DNA of 64,000 nucleotides from Sulfuricurvum sp. (GCA_030694265.1 JAUXYP010000004.1:1-64000), one strand, 5' to 3'; shown: positions 36,166-45,784, counted from the stretch's first letter. Made by a program: numbers and translations. The notes: a model not told the origin generated them from the sequence alone.

Positions 36166-37325
36166 GCGTCTTTGATCCCTTTGATCAATTTTTTCGCTTT
36201 TTTGAGTGCTTTATTGACCTTATCAAAGACCAATACCACAGCCATTCGTCGTCCGATATGTGCTTCAGGCTTCCCAAAAACCCGTACAAATGTTTTGTCA
36301 TCAAACAAGGTATCGTCAACATCGATAACAGGCTCATGCGATTCAACAGTCGATTTAAACGCTGCACTTGCACCGTCACCATAAAAAGTGAATCCCAATG
36401 GAAGACCCAAAACCGCACGCACATGAAGTGCAAACTCGCTTTGACTTTGCGTAATGAGCGTGACCATCCCCGTATCATGAGGGCGAGGGCTCACTTCGCT
36501 AAAATAGACCTCATCGCCCTTGACAAACAACTCAACACCAAACAGCCCGCGTCCGCCCAAACCATCCGTAATGGATTTAGCAATCGCTTTGGAGCGTTTA
36601 AGCGCTTTTTTCGACATTTCCATCGGCTGCCAGCTGTAGATGTAATCGCCGTCTTTTTGGATGTGCCCGATCGGCTCACAAAATACGGTCTCTTTTCCAT
36701 TGCGTACCGTCAACAGTGTGATCTCATAATCAAATCGGATAAACTCCTCAACGATCAGTTCACTTGCATCACCGCGTGCTTCTTTGGCGATTTCCCATGA
36801 ATTTTCCAAATCAAAAGGGGTCCTAGCAATACTCTGTCCATGTCCGGATGAACTCATAACGGGCTTGATAACACACGGAAATCCAACATCTTCTGCTGCA
36901 TAACACATATCTTCATAGGTACACACAAAATGGTAACGGCTTGTTTTAATTTCCAGCTCTTCGGCCGCAAAACGACGGATATTTTTACGATTCATCGTTT
37001 TATTGACTGCTTCCGCATTAGGGATAACACAAAACCCTTCCTCTTCAGCTGCAAAAAGAGCATCAATACTGATTGCTTCAATCTCCGGCAAAATATAGTC
37101 CGGCTTTTCAAGACGAATAATCTCTAATACCGCCTCTTTATCCTGCATGTTTACCACATACGAGCGGTTACTGACAAGATGTGCTGGAGCATTCTCATAG
37201 CGATCCACCGCAACGACTTCGATCCCTAAGCGTTGAGCCTCAATGGCAACTTCTTTACCGAGTTCGCCAGAACCCAACAACATGATTTTTTTGGAGCTTG
37301 TTTTAAGAGGTGCGCTAAAGAGCAT
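36162..37325 (-). CDS. purT: Formate-dependent phosphoribosylglycinamide formyltransferase PurT
   Basis: A 387-residue ATP-grasp enzyme that makes formyl-GAR from GAR, formate and ATP in purine synthesis. The N-terminal [21 protein letters not shown] is the PurT/PurK start, [15 protein letters not shown] the ATP-binding loop, and [16 protein letters not shown] the C-terminal signature. Length is that of the family. It uses formate instead of formyl-tetrahydrofolate, which fits an autotroph or formate user. Confidence 0.95.
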   Translation of the reverse strand: MLFSAPLKTSSKKIMLLGSGELGKEVAIEAQRLGIEVVAVDRYENAPAHLVSNRSYVVNMQDKEAVLEIIRLEKPDYILPEIEAISIDALFAAEEEGFCVIPNAEAVNKTMNRKNIRRFAAEELEIKTSRYHFVCTYEDMCYAAEDVGFPCVIKPVMSSSGHGQSIARTPFDLENSWEIAKEARGDASELIVEEFIRFDYEITLLTVRNGKETVFCEPIGHIQKDGDYIYSWQPMEMSKKALKRSKAIAKSITDGLGGRGLFGVELFVKGDEVYFSEVSPRPHDTGMVTLITQSQSEFALHVRAVLGLPLGFTFYGDGASAAFKSTVESHEPVIDVDDTLFDDKTFVRVFGKPEAHIGRRMAVVLVFDKVNKALKKAKKLIKGIKDA

Positions 37326-37430
37326 AAGAATAGCCTTGCGTATAAATTTAGTTAGCGCAATTGTATCATAGGGATTGTAAGGGGTTTGTTACGTGTGAAA
37401 AAAATGAAGGAGAGAAATTAAAGGGGTAAC

Positions 37431-37450
37431 TCAAGTGCCGAAGCACTTGA
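37431..37450 (-). terminator. rpsU terminator hairpin with UUCG loop
   Basis: TCAAGTGC and GCACTTGA make a perfect 8-bp stem two bases after the rpsU stop. On the transcribed strand the loop is UUCG closed by C-G, a very stable tetraloop. The following sequence is only partly T-rich, so termination strength is unsure. Confidence 0.65.
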
Positions 37451-37452
37451 AA

Positions 37453-37665
37453 TTACAGGCGAGATTCGTAACGTCGCATCATATAGAGACGTTTTAACAT
37501 CTTCTTGCGAGCGCTGATTTTGAACTGTTTGCGTTTTTCGGTCTCTGTAACGTGGTTACGACGAGCACGAGCTTCAGTAACAACCAGATTACGATCTGTT
37601 TGTTTCTTGAAACGACGGTATGCAGCATCAAAATTATCATCTTGGCGTAAGATAATTCCAGGCAT
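37453..37665 (-). CDS. rpsU: 30S ribosomal protein S21
   Basis: A 70-residue basic protein with the S21 pattern: [14 protein letters not shown] near the N-terminus and a C-terminus rich in Lys/Arg ([17 protein letters not shown]). It binds the 30S platform near the mRNA start region. Followed by a strong hairpin. It is monocistronic here. Confidence 0.96.
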   Translation of the reverse strand: MPGIILRQDDNFDAAYRRFKKQTDRNLVVTEARARRNHVTETEKRKQFKISARKKMLKRLYMMRRYESRL

Positions 37666-37750
37666 CTACAATCACCCACTTTCTATTTAAAATTTTCGAA
37701 CTGCAATTCTACCATAGTTAAACTAATTTTAAGCCTTAGAGGAGGATATT

Positions 37751-37792
37751 ATGAAGATAGACTTATATATAAGGAATTTTAATGTCTCCTAA
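37751..37792 (+). CDS. Possible 13-residue leader peptide overlapping the chemoreceptor start
   Basis: ATG at 37751 follows an almost consensus GAGGAGG and encodes [13 protein letters not shown] then TAA. The chemoreceptor ATG lies inside its last codons, so 11 bases overlap. The arrangement would allow ribosomes to be handed on, raising or controlling receptor synthesis. It could be coincidental, but the strong upstream ribosome site is otherwise unexplained. Confidence 0.35.
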   Translation: MKIDLYIRNFNVS

Positions 37793-39446
37793 AAAATCGT
37801 TAATGTGGCTCGTATTTACCGGAATGATGATTCCGCCTATGGGATGGCTCTTTTTGCTCTCCTATTCCTCATTGTTTACCTTTGATCAACTCACCCAAAT
37901 CGTCATCTCGTGGTCGATGTTGGGATACATGCTTATTGCTACAGCCGCTATGCTCATCGGATTTTCCAACAAATTTACACTGCTTGAAGGGTTCCTAAGT
38001 AACAGAAATAAGGAGGATAAAACGGCGCAATTAATCGGAAAAATTCCTTATTATTTTTTGGCTGGACAAATGATGTACAACCTCTTTGGTCCCGCAGTCG
38101 TCTTATGGGGAAAACCGTTTATGAACATTGAGCGTTTTGTATTGGCTGAATTAGCCGTACTGCCTCTCCTCTTTTTATTCATTATTCCCGTCTTTATCCT
38201 CTTTGTCCAAAAACTCGAGACATGGGTAAATGCTGTTCCGCTCAATATCCGCTACCCTTTTATTTCGTTTGGCAAAAAAATGCTTCTTTCTCTTTTTACC
38301 ACGATTATCGGGAGCAGTACATTACTCGTATTGCTAAACGTGATTTTGCTCTACAATAACCCCTCTATCACACTGCATGAGCTTATTCTTAAAAACATTA
38401 TCGTAGCATCCATAGGAATCGCCATATCTGCTCTCAACATTGCGTTGCTCATATCCCAAGTCACCAAGCCCGTTACCAGTCTTACACACAAACTGAGCAC
38501 CGATCTGTACGATCTCACCAAATCTTTTTGCGTGGTAAGTCGAGATGAAACAGGGACGATGGCAAACTCACTGGGCCAGTTTTTAAGTGCTATTGAGAGT
38601 TCCACGGGCCATTCAAAAAAAATTGCAACTGCCAACCTCTCTGCGGCTCATAATCTCGAAACCTTGTCTGAAGAGATCAAACAGCGCGTTCACACCGAAA
38701 ACGCTATTGCCGCAACCTCTACCGAAAATGCCCGCTCCATCCAAGTGATTGTTGAACAGGGAGTTCGTGATTTTGCGGACACGCAGGAAAATATGGATTA
38801 TGCGTTTTTACAATTGCGTAACGGGCGTCACGAGGTCGAGGCACTTCTCTCTACCATTAATCACAGTGCCCAACTTGAGGGTGAGTTGAGCCAAAAAATG
38901 GAGCATCTCAATTCCGAAGCTTCCCAAGTCAAGAGCATTCTTCAAGTCATTGGCGACATTGCCGATCAAACCAATCTTTTGGCACTCAATGCCGCTATCG
39001 AGGCTGCCCGGGCAGGAGAACACGGTCGCGGATTTGCCGTCGTTGCCGATGAGGTGCGAAAACTGGCAGAACGTACTCAAAAAAGCCTCGTGGAAATCAA
39101 TGCCACCATCAACGTAATTGTTCAAAACATCTCCGATGCGACCGAACAAATGCGCCAAAATATCGATGCTATGGAAAACGTCACCACTATCTCGGATAAA
39201 GTGGATCGTAATATCAATGAAACAGTGAAAGCGATGGAAAAAACAGCCTTGCTCACCACTCAAAGCGTTGAAAACTCAAAATTTATTGCCGAACATATCC
39301 ATTCAATGCTGGCACAAATCGAATCACTTAGTAGCATTGCGAACCTCAATGAATCTTCCGTCGAAAATCTTTCCAATATAGCCAAAGCAATCGCTGAATC
39401 CGCCGACAGTCTTCATCGTCAACTGGGACAATTCAAGACACATTAA
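37782..39446 (+). CDS. Methyl-accepting chemotaxis protein
   Basis: A 554-residue receptor. Its N-terminal 230 residues have about six hydrophobic helices, so sensing is probably through the membrane part rather than a periplasmic domain. The signalling hairpin has [20 protein letters not shown] followed by [20 protein letters not shown], which contacts CheA/CheW. A HAMP-like region (near 225-265, [15 protein letters not shown]) connects them. The C-terminus has no pentapeptide for CheR. ATG at 37782 has AAGGAA. It is separated by 14 bases from the following phospholipase gene. Confidence 0.92.
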   Translation: MSPKKSLMWLVFTGMMIPPMGWLFLLSYSSLFTFDQLTQIVISWSMLGYMLIATAAMLIGFSNKFTLLEGFLSNRNKEDKTAQLIGKIPYYFLAGQMMYNLFGPAVVLWGKPFMNIERFVLAELAVLPLLFLFIIPVFILFVQKLETWVNAVPLNIRYPFISFGKKMLLSLFTTIIGSSTLLVLLNVILLYNNPSITLHELILKNIIVASIGIAISALNIALLISQVTKPVTSLTHKLSTDLYDLTKSFCVVSRDETGTMANSLGQFLSAIESSTGHSKKIATANLSAAHNLETLSEEIKQRVHTENAIAATSTENARSIQVIVEQGVRDFADTQENMDYAFLQLRNGRHEVEALLSTINHSAQLEGELSQKMEHLNSEASQVKSILQVIGDIADQTNLLALNAAIEAARAGEHGRGFAVVADEVRKLAERTQKSLVEINATINVIVQNISDATEQMRQNIDAMENVTTISDKVDRNINETVKAMEKTALLTTQSVENSKFIAEHIHSMLAQIESLSSIANLNESSVENLSNIAKAIAESADSLHRQLGQFKTH

Positions 39447-39460
39447 GCTAGAATCGTATC

Positions 39461-40768
39461 ATGAACTATAAAGATTGTATAGGTGGTTGCACCAAAAAAT
39501 TTATCGTGGCAGTATGCATCTGGATTCCCTGTTTACTGCTAGCCAATGAGCATCTTGTAGATGACAATATAAGCGGCGAAAAATATTTTAATGAAAAACA
39601 GTATGAAAAAGCACTTCCTTTATTGGAAGAGGAAGCTATAAAAGGGATAAAACCTTCCATCTATCGCCTGGCACACATGTATCAAAATGGGCTTGGAGTA
39701 AAGGTAAATTATCAGAAAGCAGCCTTTTGGTTTCAGCAGGCAGCTTCAGAGTACAGTTATACATTGGTGATGGACACTAAAGCCGAAATAGCCAAAAAAT
39801 CATTTTTAGAAAGCCTGCATGCCCAGATGACTCCTGCTACCAATAAAGAGGGTAATGCTTATATCTTACGAACAATGGATACAAATACACCAGAAACAAG
39901 TAAATTATTTGATGCTATTTCGGGTGGCGATTTCTTCGGATTGCATCCATATGAAACTAATTTTCTCTTGCCTTTTGGTTACTCAACCCATAAATATCCA
40001 CATATAGCATCAGACACTCCCACTAATATCTATCCTTCACAAGACGCTTATTATAATAAAAATTTGGAATCAGAATTTCAGATTAGTCTAACAAAAATGC
40101 TGACTTATAATCTTTTTGGTTGGAATGAATATATCAATTTTGCCTACACACAAAAAGTCTGGTGGCAAATATACAGTGATTCTGCTCCGTTTCGTGAAAC
40201 AAATTACCTACCAGAGCTATTTATAGGAGTCCCAACATCGGGAGTTATCAATACCGCCTCCGGTCTCAAGCTGACAAAACTTGGTTTTATACACGAATCT
40301 AACGGGCAAGACGGTTATAGGTCCCGCTCTTGGAATCGCCTTTATTTAGCTGGCCTGTGGCAGTGGCATGAGCTTTTCCTCTCCACTCGTGTGTGGTATA
40401 GAATTCCTGAAAATAAAAAGTACGACGGCTATTATGATGCTAGTGTGTCCCCTGTAACAGGCCAGTTTGAACCAAACTATCCAGGAGATGACAATCCTGA
40501 CATTCAAGACTATCTCGGGTATGGTGATATTAAACTAAGGTACCTGTATGACAAACATGAGATTGGCGCACTGTTTCGTTATAATTTTGGAGCAGGGGGA
40601 ATGAATAGAGGGGCAATTGATGCTCACTGGTCTTACCCATTCTTAAATTCAGAAAATACATTTTGGTATCTCAAGCTCTTTAGCGGATATGGCGAGAGTT
40701 TGATTGATTATGATCGCTCTGTAACGAAAGCTGTATTTGGTTTTTCGTTCTCACGAGACTTATTTTAA
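39461..40768 (+). CDS. pldA: Outer-membrane phospholipase A with N-terminal Sel1-like repeats
   Basis: A 435-residue exported protein. Residues 1-30 are a signal peptide. A short Sel1/TPR-like region (about 38-105: EEAIKGIKPSIYRLAHMYQN, then GVKVNYQKAAFWFQQAA) precedes the OMPLA barrel (about 165-435). The catalytic motif HESNGQDGYRSRSWNR holds the His-Ser pair, and the protein ends in an aromatic, FSRDLF, as outer-membrane barrels do. OMPLA normally lacks the Sel1 part. No Shine-Dalgarno sequence precedes the ATG. The gene is more AT-rich than its neighbours. Confidence 0.85.
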   Translation: MNYKDCIGGCTKKFIVAVCIWIPCLLLANEHLVDDNISGEKYFNEKQYEKALPLLEEEAIKGIKPSIYRLAHMYQNGLGVKVNYQKAAFWFQQAASEYSYTLVMDTKAEIAKKSFLESLHAQMTPATNKEGNAYILRTMDTNTPETSKLFDAISGGDFFGLHPYETNFLLPFGYSTHKYPHIASDTPTNIYPSQDAYYNKNLESEFQISLTKMLTYNLFGWNEYINFAYTQKVWWQIYSDSAPFRETNYLPELFIGVPTSGVINTASGLKLTKLGFIHESNGQDGYRSRSWNRLYLAGLWQWHELFLSTRVWYRIPENKKYDGYYDASVSPVTGQFEPNYPGDDNPDIQDYLGYGDIKLRYLYDKHEIGALFRYNFGAGGMNRGAIDAHWSYPFLNSENTFWYLKLFSGYGESLIDYDRSVTKAVFGFSFSRDLF

Positions 40769-40816
40769 TCCTCAAAAGAGATCTTAATCCTTATCTCTTT
40801 TGGTTAAAATTGCAGC

Positions 40817-42460
40817 ATGATAACTACGGATTCCATCGAAGGGCTCAAAGCCCGTCTTGATATTGTTGATGTTGTGGGCTCCTATATTGAGCTTAAACGT
40901 GCCGGTGCTAATTTCAAAGCACCTTGCCCGTTTCACGATGAGAAATCCCCCAGCTTTACCGTCAACCCCTCTCGCCAAAAATATCACTGTTTTGGATGTG
41001 GCGTAGGGGGTGATTCGATTAGCTTTGTTATGGAATACGAAAAACTCAATTATCCCGAAGCCATCGAAAAACTGGCAACCTCTGTCAACTATTCCCTCCA
41101 ATATACTGATAACAATGAGCGCCGTGAACGCTCCAATCTCCTCGATCAACTCAGCGGATGGTATCAAAAACTCCTCGATGAACAGACAACCGCCAAAACC
41201 TACCTCACCGATCGCGGTATTTTTGCCTCCAGCATCGAGCGGTTTGGAATCGGTTATGCACCCTCCTCCACTCAAACGTTAGAGTTTTTAAAACAGCATC
41301 GTTATTCGATCAAAGAGGCGGTTGAACAAGGAGCTATCGGCAGTGACGGTGGTCGAGAATTTGCCCGATTCATCGAACGTATCACGTTTCCCATTCATGC
41401 TCCTAACGGCTCTATTGTCGGTTTTGGAGGACGTACTATTACGGGGCATCAGGCCAAATACGTCAATTCCGCCCAAAATGCAATTTTTAACAAATCACGC
41501 CTTTTATATGCCTATCCTCTTGCGCGTGATGCTATCTATAAACACAAAGAGATCATCGTCACCGAGGGTTATCTCGATGTCGTGATGCTGCATCAAGCAG
41601 GCTTTACCCAAAGCGTTGCAACACTGGGAACCGCGCTGACCACAGAACACCTGCCGCTGTTACGCAAAGGGGAACCTCGTGTCCTTGTAGCGTACGATGG
41701 GGATAAGGCAGGACGTGCCGCCGCACTCAAAGCCTCGAAATTGCTTAGCATGGGTGGATTTGAGGGTGGGGTTATCCTCTTTGACGGGGGGAAAGACCCT
41801 GCCGATATGATCAAAGAGGGGCTGATTGAAGAACTCAACGCCCTGCTGCGCCATCCAATTCCATTTGCACAATTTACGCTTGATGAAATAATCGCACAAT
41901 ATGACTTACAAGACTTTCAAGCTAAAGAAACTGCCTTACATGAAGCAGCTGGATATCTAAAAACGCTTTCACCTCTTATGCAAGAAGAATATACTAAGTA
42001 TTTAGCTCCTCAAATTCCTGGGATACGCCCTGAGTTAGTCCCCCATGGAACTACTAAAAATGTACAATTAAATTTAAAAACTTCATTGGGACAAGACATA
42101 TGGGAGTTAAGTCTTATAAAAACTATTGTTGACCATCCGTATATTGTCAATTCATTACTTGACTATTTAGATGCATCAATGCTTCAATATCATTCTTCAG
42201 AATTCAAAGCAGCTATCACTAATCAAATAAATGACCCTCGTATTGGCGCACTCATGATGAATGAGGCAATTCGAGTATTCAATGGAGATGAAGGAATTAA
42301 AAATGAGCTTATGACCTTCTTAAGTGCCCATTACAACCGCGAACTCAAAAAACTAGCCAGCGAAAATTCGCTATCATTCGACCAGAAATCATACGCAATA
42401 CGTCAAATGCGTGAAAAAATAGCGCGGCTTAAACGAGGCGAACTCGTACCGCTCACCTAA
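40817..42460 (+). CDS. dnaG: DNA primase DnaG
   Basis: A 547-residue primase that makes RNA primers for replication. The zinc-binding domain has CPFHDEKSPSFTVNP and YHCFGCGVGGD (residues about 36-70), and the TOPRIM core has VTEGYLDVVMLHQAGF and YDGDKAGRAAA. The C-terminal DnaB-binding part (about 355-500) is poorly conserved and its DNA (near 41880-42320) is clearly more AT-rich than the first two thirds. ATG at 40817. The PP-loop gene follows after 10 bases. Confidence 0.95.
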   Translation: MITTDSIEGLKARLDIVDVVGSYIELKRAGANFKAPCPFHDEKSPSFTVNPSRQKYHCFGCGVGGDSISFVMEYEKLNYPEAIEKLATSVNYSLQYTDNNERRERSNLLDQLSGWYQKLLDEQTTAKTYLTDRGIFASSIERFGIGYAPSSTQTLEFLKQHRYSIKEAVEQGAIGSDGGREFARFIERITFPIHAPNGSIVGFGGRTITGHQAKYVNSAQNAIFNKSRLLYAYPLARDAIYKHKEIIVTEGYLDVVMLHQAGFTQSVATLGTALTTEHLPLLRKGEPRVLVAYDGDKAGRAAALKASKLLSMGGFEGGVILFDGGKDPADMIKEGLIEELNALLRHPIPFAQFTLDEIIAQYDLQDFQAKETALHEAAGYLKTLSPLMQEEYTKYLAPQIPGIRPELVPHGTTKNVQLNLKTSLGQDIWELSLIKTIVDHPYIVNSLLDYLDASMLQYHSSEFKAAITNQINDPRIGALMMNEAIRVFNGDEGIKNELMTFLSAHYNRELKKLASENSLSFDQKSYAIRQMREKIARLKRGELVPLT

Positions 42461-42470
42461 AAGGAAACCC

Positions 42471-43445
42471 ATGAAAGCCATAGCCCTCTTTAGCGGTGGT
42501 CTCGACTCAACACTCGCGATGAAACTCATCATCAATCAAGGCATCGAAGTCATCGCCTGCAACATCAGTACCGGATTCGGCTCCGTCAAAGACCGCCGTG
42601 AACACATGCAAAACATGTGTGATCAAGTAGGGGCTAAACTTCGTATCGTTGATATCCAAGACGAATACTTGGAGAAAGTCCTCTTTACCCCAAAACACGG
42701 CTACGGCAAACATTTTAATCCGTGCATTGATTGCCATGCCAAAATGTTTGAAGTCGCCAAACGCCTTATGGTCGAAGAAGGGGCTGATTTTCTTATTAGT
42801 GGTGAAGTACTGGGTCAACGCCCGATGAGTCAGAATGGCGAATCCTTGCAAAAAGTACTTCAAATGAGCGATTGTGAGGGTCTACTGCTGCGTCCGATGA
42901 GTGCGAAATTGCTCGAACCTACCATCCCTGAAATCAACGGATGGGTGGATCGCGAGAAACTTGAGGAGATTGTAGGGCGTACGCGCGATCGTCAAATGGA
43001 ACTGGCAAAAGAGTTTGAGCTCAAAGATTTTGAAGCACCGGGCGGCGGATGTTTACTTACCGATGAGCATTTTTCGCGCAAAATTCGCGATATTCTGGCG
43101 CACGACGATGCGTTTATCAAAGCCGATATCCCAACTCTAAAATACGGTCGCCAATTGCGCTTACCTGATGGTGCCAAGCTTATAATCGGACGTACTGAAG
43201 AAGAAAATACCAAGCTCGAGGGAATCGAAAATCCCAAATTCATGCACATCAATACTGAACTTTTTGGACCTCACTGTTTGATTTCACTAAGCGCAAGCGA
43301 AGCAGACAAAACATTGGCAGCAAAGTTAGTATTGGCCTATTGTAAGCCTGATTTCGAAGGAGAGCAAGCGCTAGAGTTTGGACAAGAAACCATTCTAAGC
43401 ATTTGCGACCTCAGCCGTAACGACGCACAGAAATACTTTATATAA
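42471..43445 (+). CDS. ThiI-like PP-loop ATP pyrophosphatase
   Basis: A 324-residue protein. The N-terminal PP-loop FSGGLDSTLAMKL (residues 7-19) binds and cleaves ATP; CIDCHAKMF near 85-93 gives two cysteines that may handle sulfur; FEAPGGGCLLTDE is a conserved middle motif. The C-terminal 110 residues resemble an NFACT-R/DUF814 domain. It is close to ThiI-type tRNA sulfurtransferases but lacks THUMP and rhodanese domains. A tRNA-thiolation role is likely but not proven. AAGGAAAC precedes the ATG. Confidence 0.7.
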   Translation: MKAIALFSGGLDSTLAMKLIINQGIEVIACNISTGFGSVKDRREHMQNMCDQVGAKLRIVDIQDEYLEKVLFTPKHGYGKHFNPCIDCHAKMFEVAKRLMVEEGADFLISGEVLGQRPMSQNGESLQKVLQMSDCEGLLLRPMSAKLLEPTIPEINGWVDREKLEEIVGRTRDRQMELAKEFELKDFEAPGGGCLLTDEHFSRKIRDILAHDDAFIKADIPTLKYGRQLRLPDGAKLIIGRTEEENTKLEGIENPKFMHINTELFGPHCLISLSASEADKTLAAKLVLAYCKPDFEGEQALEFGQETILSICDLSRNDAQKYFI

Positions 43446-43484
43446 ACGCTATCAGAACATGTCCCGATTGGCTACGTTAACACT

Positions 43485-43507
43485 AGGTTTACTTCGGCAG
43501 TAAGCCT
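43485..43507. terminator. Hairpin between convergent genes
   Basis: AGGTTTAC and GTAAGCCT (one G-U pair) form an 8-bp stem with a seven-base loop, followed by ATTTATTT on the plus strand. It would end the dnaG/PP-loop transcript and lies two bases before the stop of the convergent HMA gene. Confidence 0.55.
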
Positions 43508-43509
43508 AT

Positions 43510-43773
43510 TTATTTAACTACGGTACAGCCGTAACCCAGTTTCTTAACCGCGTCGCACATCTCTTCGGGCTTTGCCCCTTTTTGTACTTTAACCTGTGCG
43601 CGCCCCTCTTTAAGATAAACCGTCGTATCGTTCACCCCTTTTACTTTGCCAACCGAATCTTTGATATCACCGATGCACATAGGACATGTCATCCCATCAA
43701 TTTTTAGATTGACCAACTTATCAGCACTGGCAATCGTAACTATCGCAATCATCGCAATTAAAACATTTTTCAT
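43510..43773 (-). CDS. Exported heavy-metal-associated (HMA) domain protein
   Basis: An 87-residue protein with a Sec signal (MKNVLIAMIAIVTIASA) and one HMA domain. The metal site is GMTCPMC at about 27-33, matching MerP/CopZ-type carriers; DAVKKLGYGCTVV ends the fold. It probably binds Cu(I) or another soft metal in the periplasm. It is divergent from a TauE/SafE-type membrane protein gene, and a large palindrome lies between them, so the two are likely controlled together. Confidence 0.85.
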   Translation of the reverse strand: MKNVLIAMIAIVTIASADKLVNLKIDGMTCPMCIGDIKDSVGKVKGVNDTTVYLKEGRAQVKVQKGAKPEEMCDAVKKLGYGCTVVK

Positions 43774-43816
43774 TTTCTATCCTTCTTAGTCATTTAATGC
43801 TATTGTTACATAATAC

Positions 43817-43853
43817 TGTTACAAAAGTGTTAAGACTTAACACTTTTGTAACA
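43817..43853. promoter_or_regulatory. Perfect 37-bp palindrome between divergent HMA and TauE/SafE genes
   Basis: TGTTACAAAAGTGTTAAG, one central A, then its exact reverse complement. It lies 43 bases from the HMA start and 41 from the TauE/SafE start. An extra TGTTACA occurs at 43804-43810. Perfect symmetry and central placement suggest a two-way operator, possibly for a dimeric metal regulator; a hairpin function in RNA is possible. Confidence 0.6.
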
Positions 43854-43894
43854 AATATTATTTATAATTTTAATAATATTTAGAAGGATTACTA

Positions 43895-44584
43895 ATGAGT
43901 GGTATTGATTGGTGGGTTATCATCTCTATCGCATTTGCAGGAAGTTTTGGCCACTGCATTGGAATGTGCGGTGGGTTTATTTTCGCATACAGTTCCACCA
44001 AAATTGATGTATCCATGAGTCGCACTGCTCAACTCATACGCCACAGTGCGTATAATTTGGGTCGTATCAGCTCTTACACATTGTTAGGAATCTTTTTTGG
44101 TACACTGGGTTCACTGTTTTTAATAACCCCTGAATTTCATGGCGCTTTATTTTTGCTTGCAGGGGCATTAATGATTATTACCGCTTTGGGAATGCTGGGA
44201 ATATCTTCCATAATCCACTCCTTCGAACGCTCATTTTCTACTATGCCCCTCTTTAAACTACTCTTCTCAAAATTGATCAAAAGTAAAAGCATCCGCAGCT
44301 TTTTTGCCCTAGGAATGATGAATGGATTTTTTCCGTGCGGATTTGTCTTTTTCTTCGCGGCCAAAGCGGCCGCTTCCGCATCACCTCTAACTGGGGGAGC
44401 TATCATGGCCGTTTTTGGACTTGCCACCGTTCCCACTCTCTTGGCACTTGGGCAATCGATCAATTTTATGAGGGACGTTGCTTTTCGTACCAGCATGAAC
44501 CGTATCGCTGCCCTAGCCATCCTCATTTATGGTGCGTACAGCACCTATCATGGATTGGCCTATTTTTTCGAATTACCTATGTAA
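43895..44584 (+). CDS. TauE/SafE-like (DsbD_2) membrane protein
   Basis: A 229-residue protein with about six transmembrane helices and the motif FGHCIGMCGG at residues 18-27, conserved in the DsbD_2/sulfite-exporter-like group. A second motif, MMNGFFPCGFVFFFAAKAAA, carries a further cysteine. Members near copper proteins and cytochrome oxidase genes are implicated in copper delivery; that fits the divergent HMA gene. ATG at 43895 with AAGGATT. Confidence 0.82.
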   Translation: MSGIDWWVIISIAFAGSFGHCIGMCGGFIFAYSSTKIDVSMSRTAQLIRHSAYNLGRISSYTLLGIFFGTLGSLFLITPEFHGALFLLAGALMIITALGMLGISSIIHSFERSFSTMPLFKLLFSKLIKSKSIRSFFALGMMNGFFPCGFVFFFAAKAAASASPLTGGAIMAVFGLATVPTLLALGQSINFMRDVAFRTSMNRIAALAILIYGAYSTYHGLAYFFELPM

Positions 44585-44639
44585 ACCATTTTAAAAGAAT
44601 TAACGTTATACTCTGTGGAATGTAATTAGAGGAGTCAAT

Positions 44640-45062
44640 ATGGCTGGTGTAGCTTTTTCATTTTACAATTTTTCGGCGTTGGTTGATCTCAATATCGGTA
44701 TGGCTTTTCGGCTTGATGAAAATCGTTCGGAAAGTTTCACCATTCTTTTTTGCGATTTTACAGGGATATCTCAAGAGGCGATTGATCTTAATCTGCCAAG
44801 TCTCTTGAGAACGTCAGATTCCATTGTCCACTACGAAGATTATTACTTCTTCATAATGCCCTATACCGATCGTTTCGGTACAGGCATCGTTAAGCGAATG
44901 ATAGAAGAGAGCTTTGCCGCTCCTATCCCCTCATGCGCAGTTTGTTATCCAAGTAACGGGGAAAACTCTCTTGAGCTTTTCGAAGCACTGCATGCAGAGG
45001 CCAAGAAAATGCACCGCATCGATCTTGATTGCCTCTACAGCGCTCTTAACAAAGAGCCTTGA
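44640..45062 (+). CDS. Hypothetical protein, possibly a degenerate GGDEF-like fold
   Basis: A 140-residue soluble protein preceded by a strong AGAGGAG. The pattern of strands (FTILFCDFTGI, HYEDYYFFIMPYTD, CAVCYPSNG) and the end ALHAEAKKMHRIDLDCLYSA resemble the layout of a nucleotidyl-cyclase fold, but no GGDEF, metal or I-site residues are present. I do not recognise a family. It is 55 bases after the TauE/SafE gene and may be co-transcribed; its stop is three bases from the convergent SPOR-like gene. Confidence 0.5.
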   Translation: MAGVAFSFYNFSALVDLNIGMAFRLDENRSESFTILFCDFTGISQEAIDLNLPSLLRTSDSIVHYEDYYFFIMPYTDRFGTGIVKRMIEESFAAPIPSCAVCYPSNGENSLELFEALHAEAKKMHRIDLDCLYSALNKEP

Positions 45063-45065
45063 TTG

Positions 45066-45635
45066 CTATTGCTGTAGCTTCACGGGTTCAAATCGGTGAT
45101 AGGGTGAGTTTTTATAATAATTAATCGCTTCTGCAATTTCATTTCTATACGCTTCTTTTTTCTCTGATGAAGAAGTGGAAACTGCCGTAGCTACAGAAGA
45201 ATTTTTCACCTCCACAACCACAGGCTTAACCTGCACAATCACAACATGCTCCTCTTTATGTGCTGCTACGGCTGCCACTTCCTTAACCTCTGCATGAGCA
45301 ACCACTGGCTGCTTTGCCGCTACTGTTTCATGTGCTACTGCGACCTGATTTCTATTTACAGGACGGATAAAGGCTTCTTTACACACAATGCCTCGCGCCT
45401 TCTTAAGCGCCGCTTGAGCAGATTTTGCATCTTTGTAGGTACCTAAGGTGACTATGTATCGACCGCCTTCAACTACTTTATGGATACTTAATCCGCTTTT
45501 TGCCAATTTCTTATCAAATTCAGCAGTAATCGAGCGCTCTTTGACCGCATTAATCACCTGAATCGTCACATCACCCGAACCCCAAAGAAGACCTATTGTC
45601 CCCATAGCCGCTATCAAAACTATTTTTTTAATCAT
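45066..45635 (-). CDS. SPOR-like domain protein with Sec signal
   Basis: A 189-residue protein. Residues 1-20 form a signal peptide or membrane anchor. Residues about 22-80 (DVTIQVINAVKERSITAEFD, then RYIVTLGTYKDAKSAQAALK) have the pattern of a SPOR domain, which binds denuded peptidoglycan. A Val/Ala/Glu-rich linker follows (about 95-155), and the last part has IAEAINYYKNSPYHRF. The ATG at 45633-45635 has AGGG before it and preserves the signal peptide. Confidence 0.6.
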   Translation of the reverse strand: MIKKIVLIAAMGTIGLLWGSGDVTIQVINAVKERSITAEFDKKLAKSGLSIHKVVEGGRYIVTLGTYKDAKSAQAALKKARGIVCKEAFIRPVNRNQVAVAHETVAAKQPVVAHAEVKEVAAVAAHKEEHVVIVQVKPVVVEVKNSSVATAVSTSSSEKKEAYRNEIAEAINYYKNSPYHRFEPVKLQQ

Positions 45636-45784
45636 ACCCTGCCCTTTTTCCGCATCTACACCTGCGGGAATATTCACCCTATATCGGCATAGCGAATTTA
45701 AAACTTTAAATAGCAGCCCTTTGAACCGTAAATTAAGAACACACTGCGTATAATTCAGTTCCTTTCCAAGAAGAATCTCTTTTT

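Noticed and set aside
41880-42320. Frameshift or foreign insertion in the C-terminal part of dnaG
   Set aside because: The base composition is more AT-rich, but the frame stays open and the C-terminal DnaB-binding part of DnaG is normally variable.
42471-43445. Assignment of the PP-loop protein as argininosuccinate synthase or MnmA
   Set aside because: Length, CIDC motif and C-terminal domain differ from both families; ThiI-like is closer but not certain.
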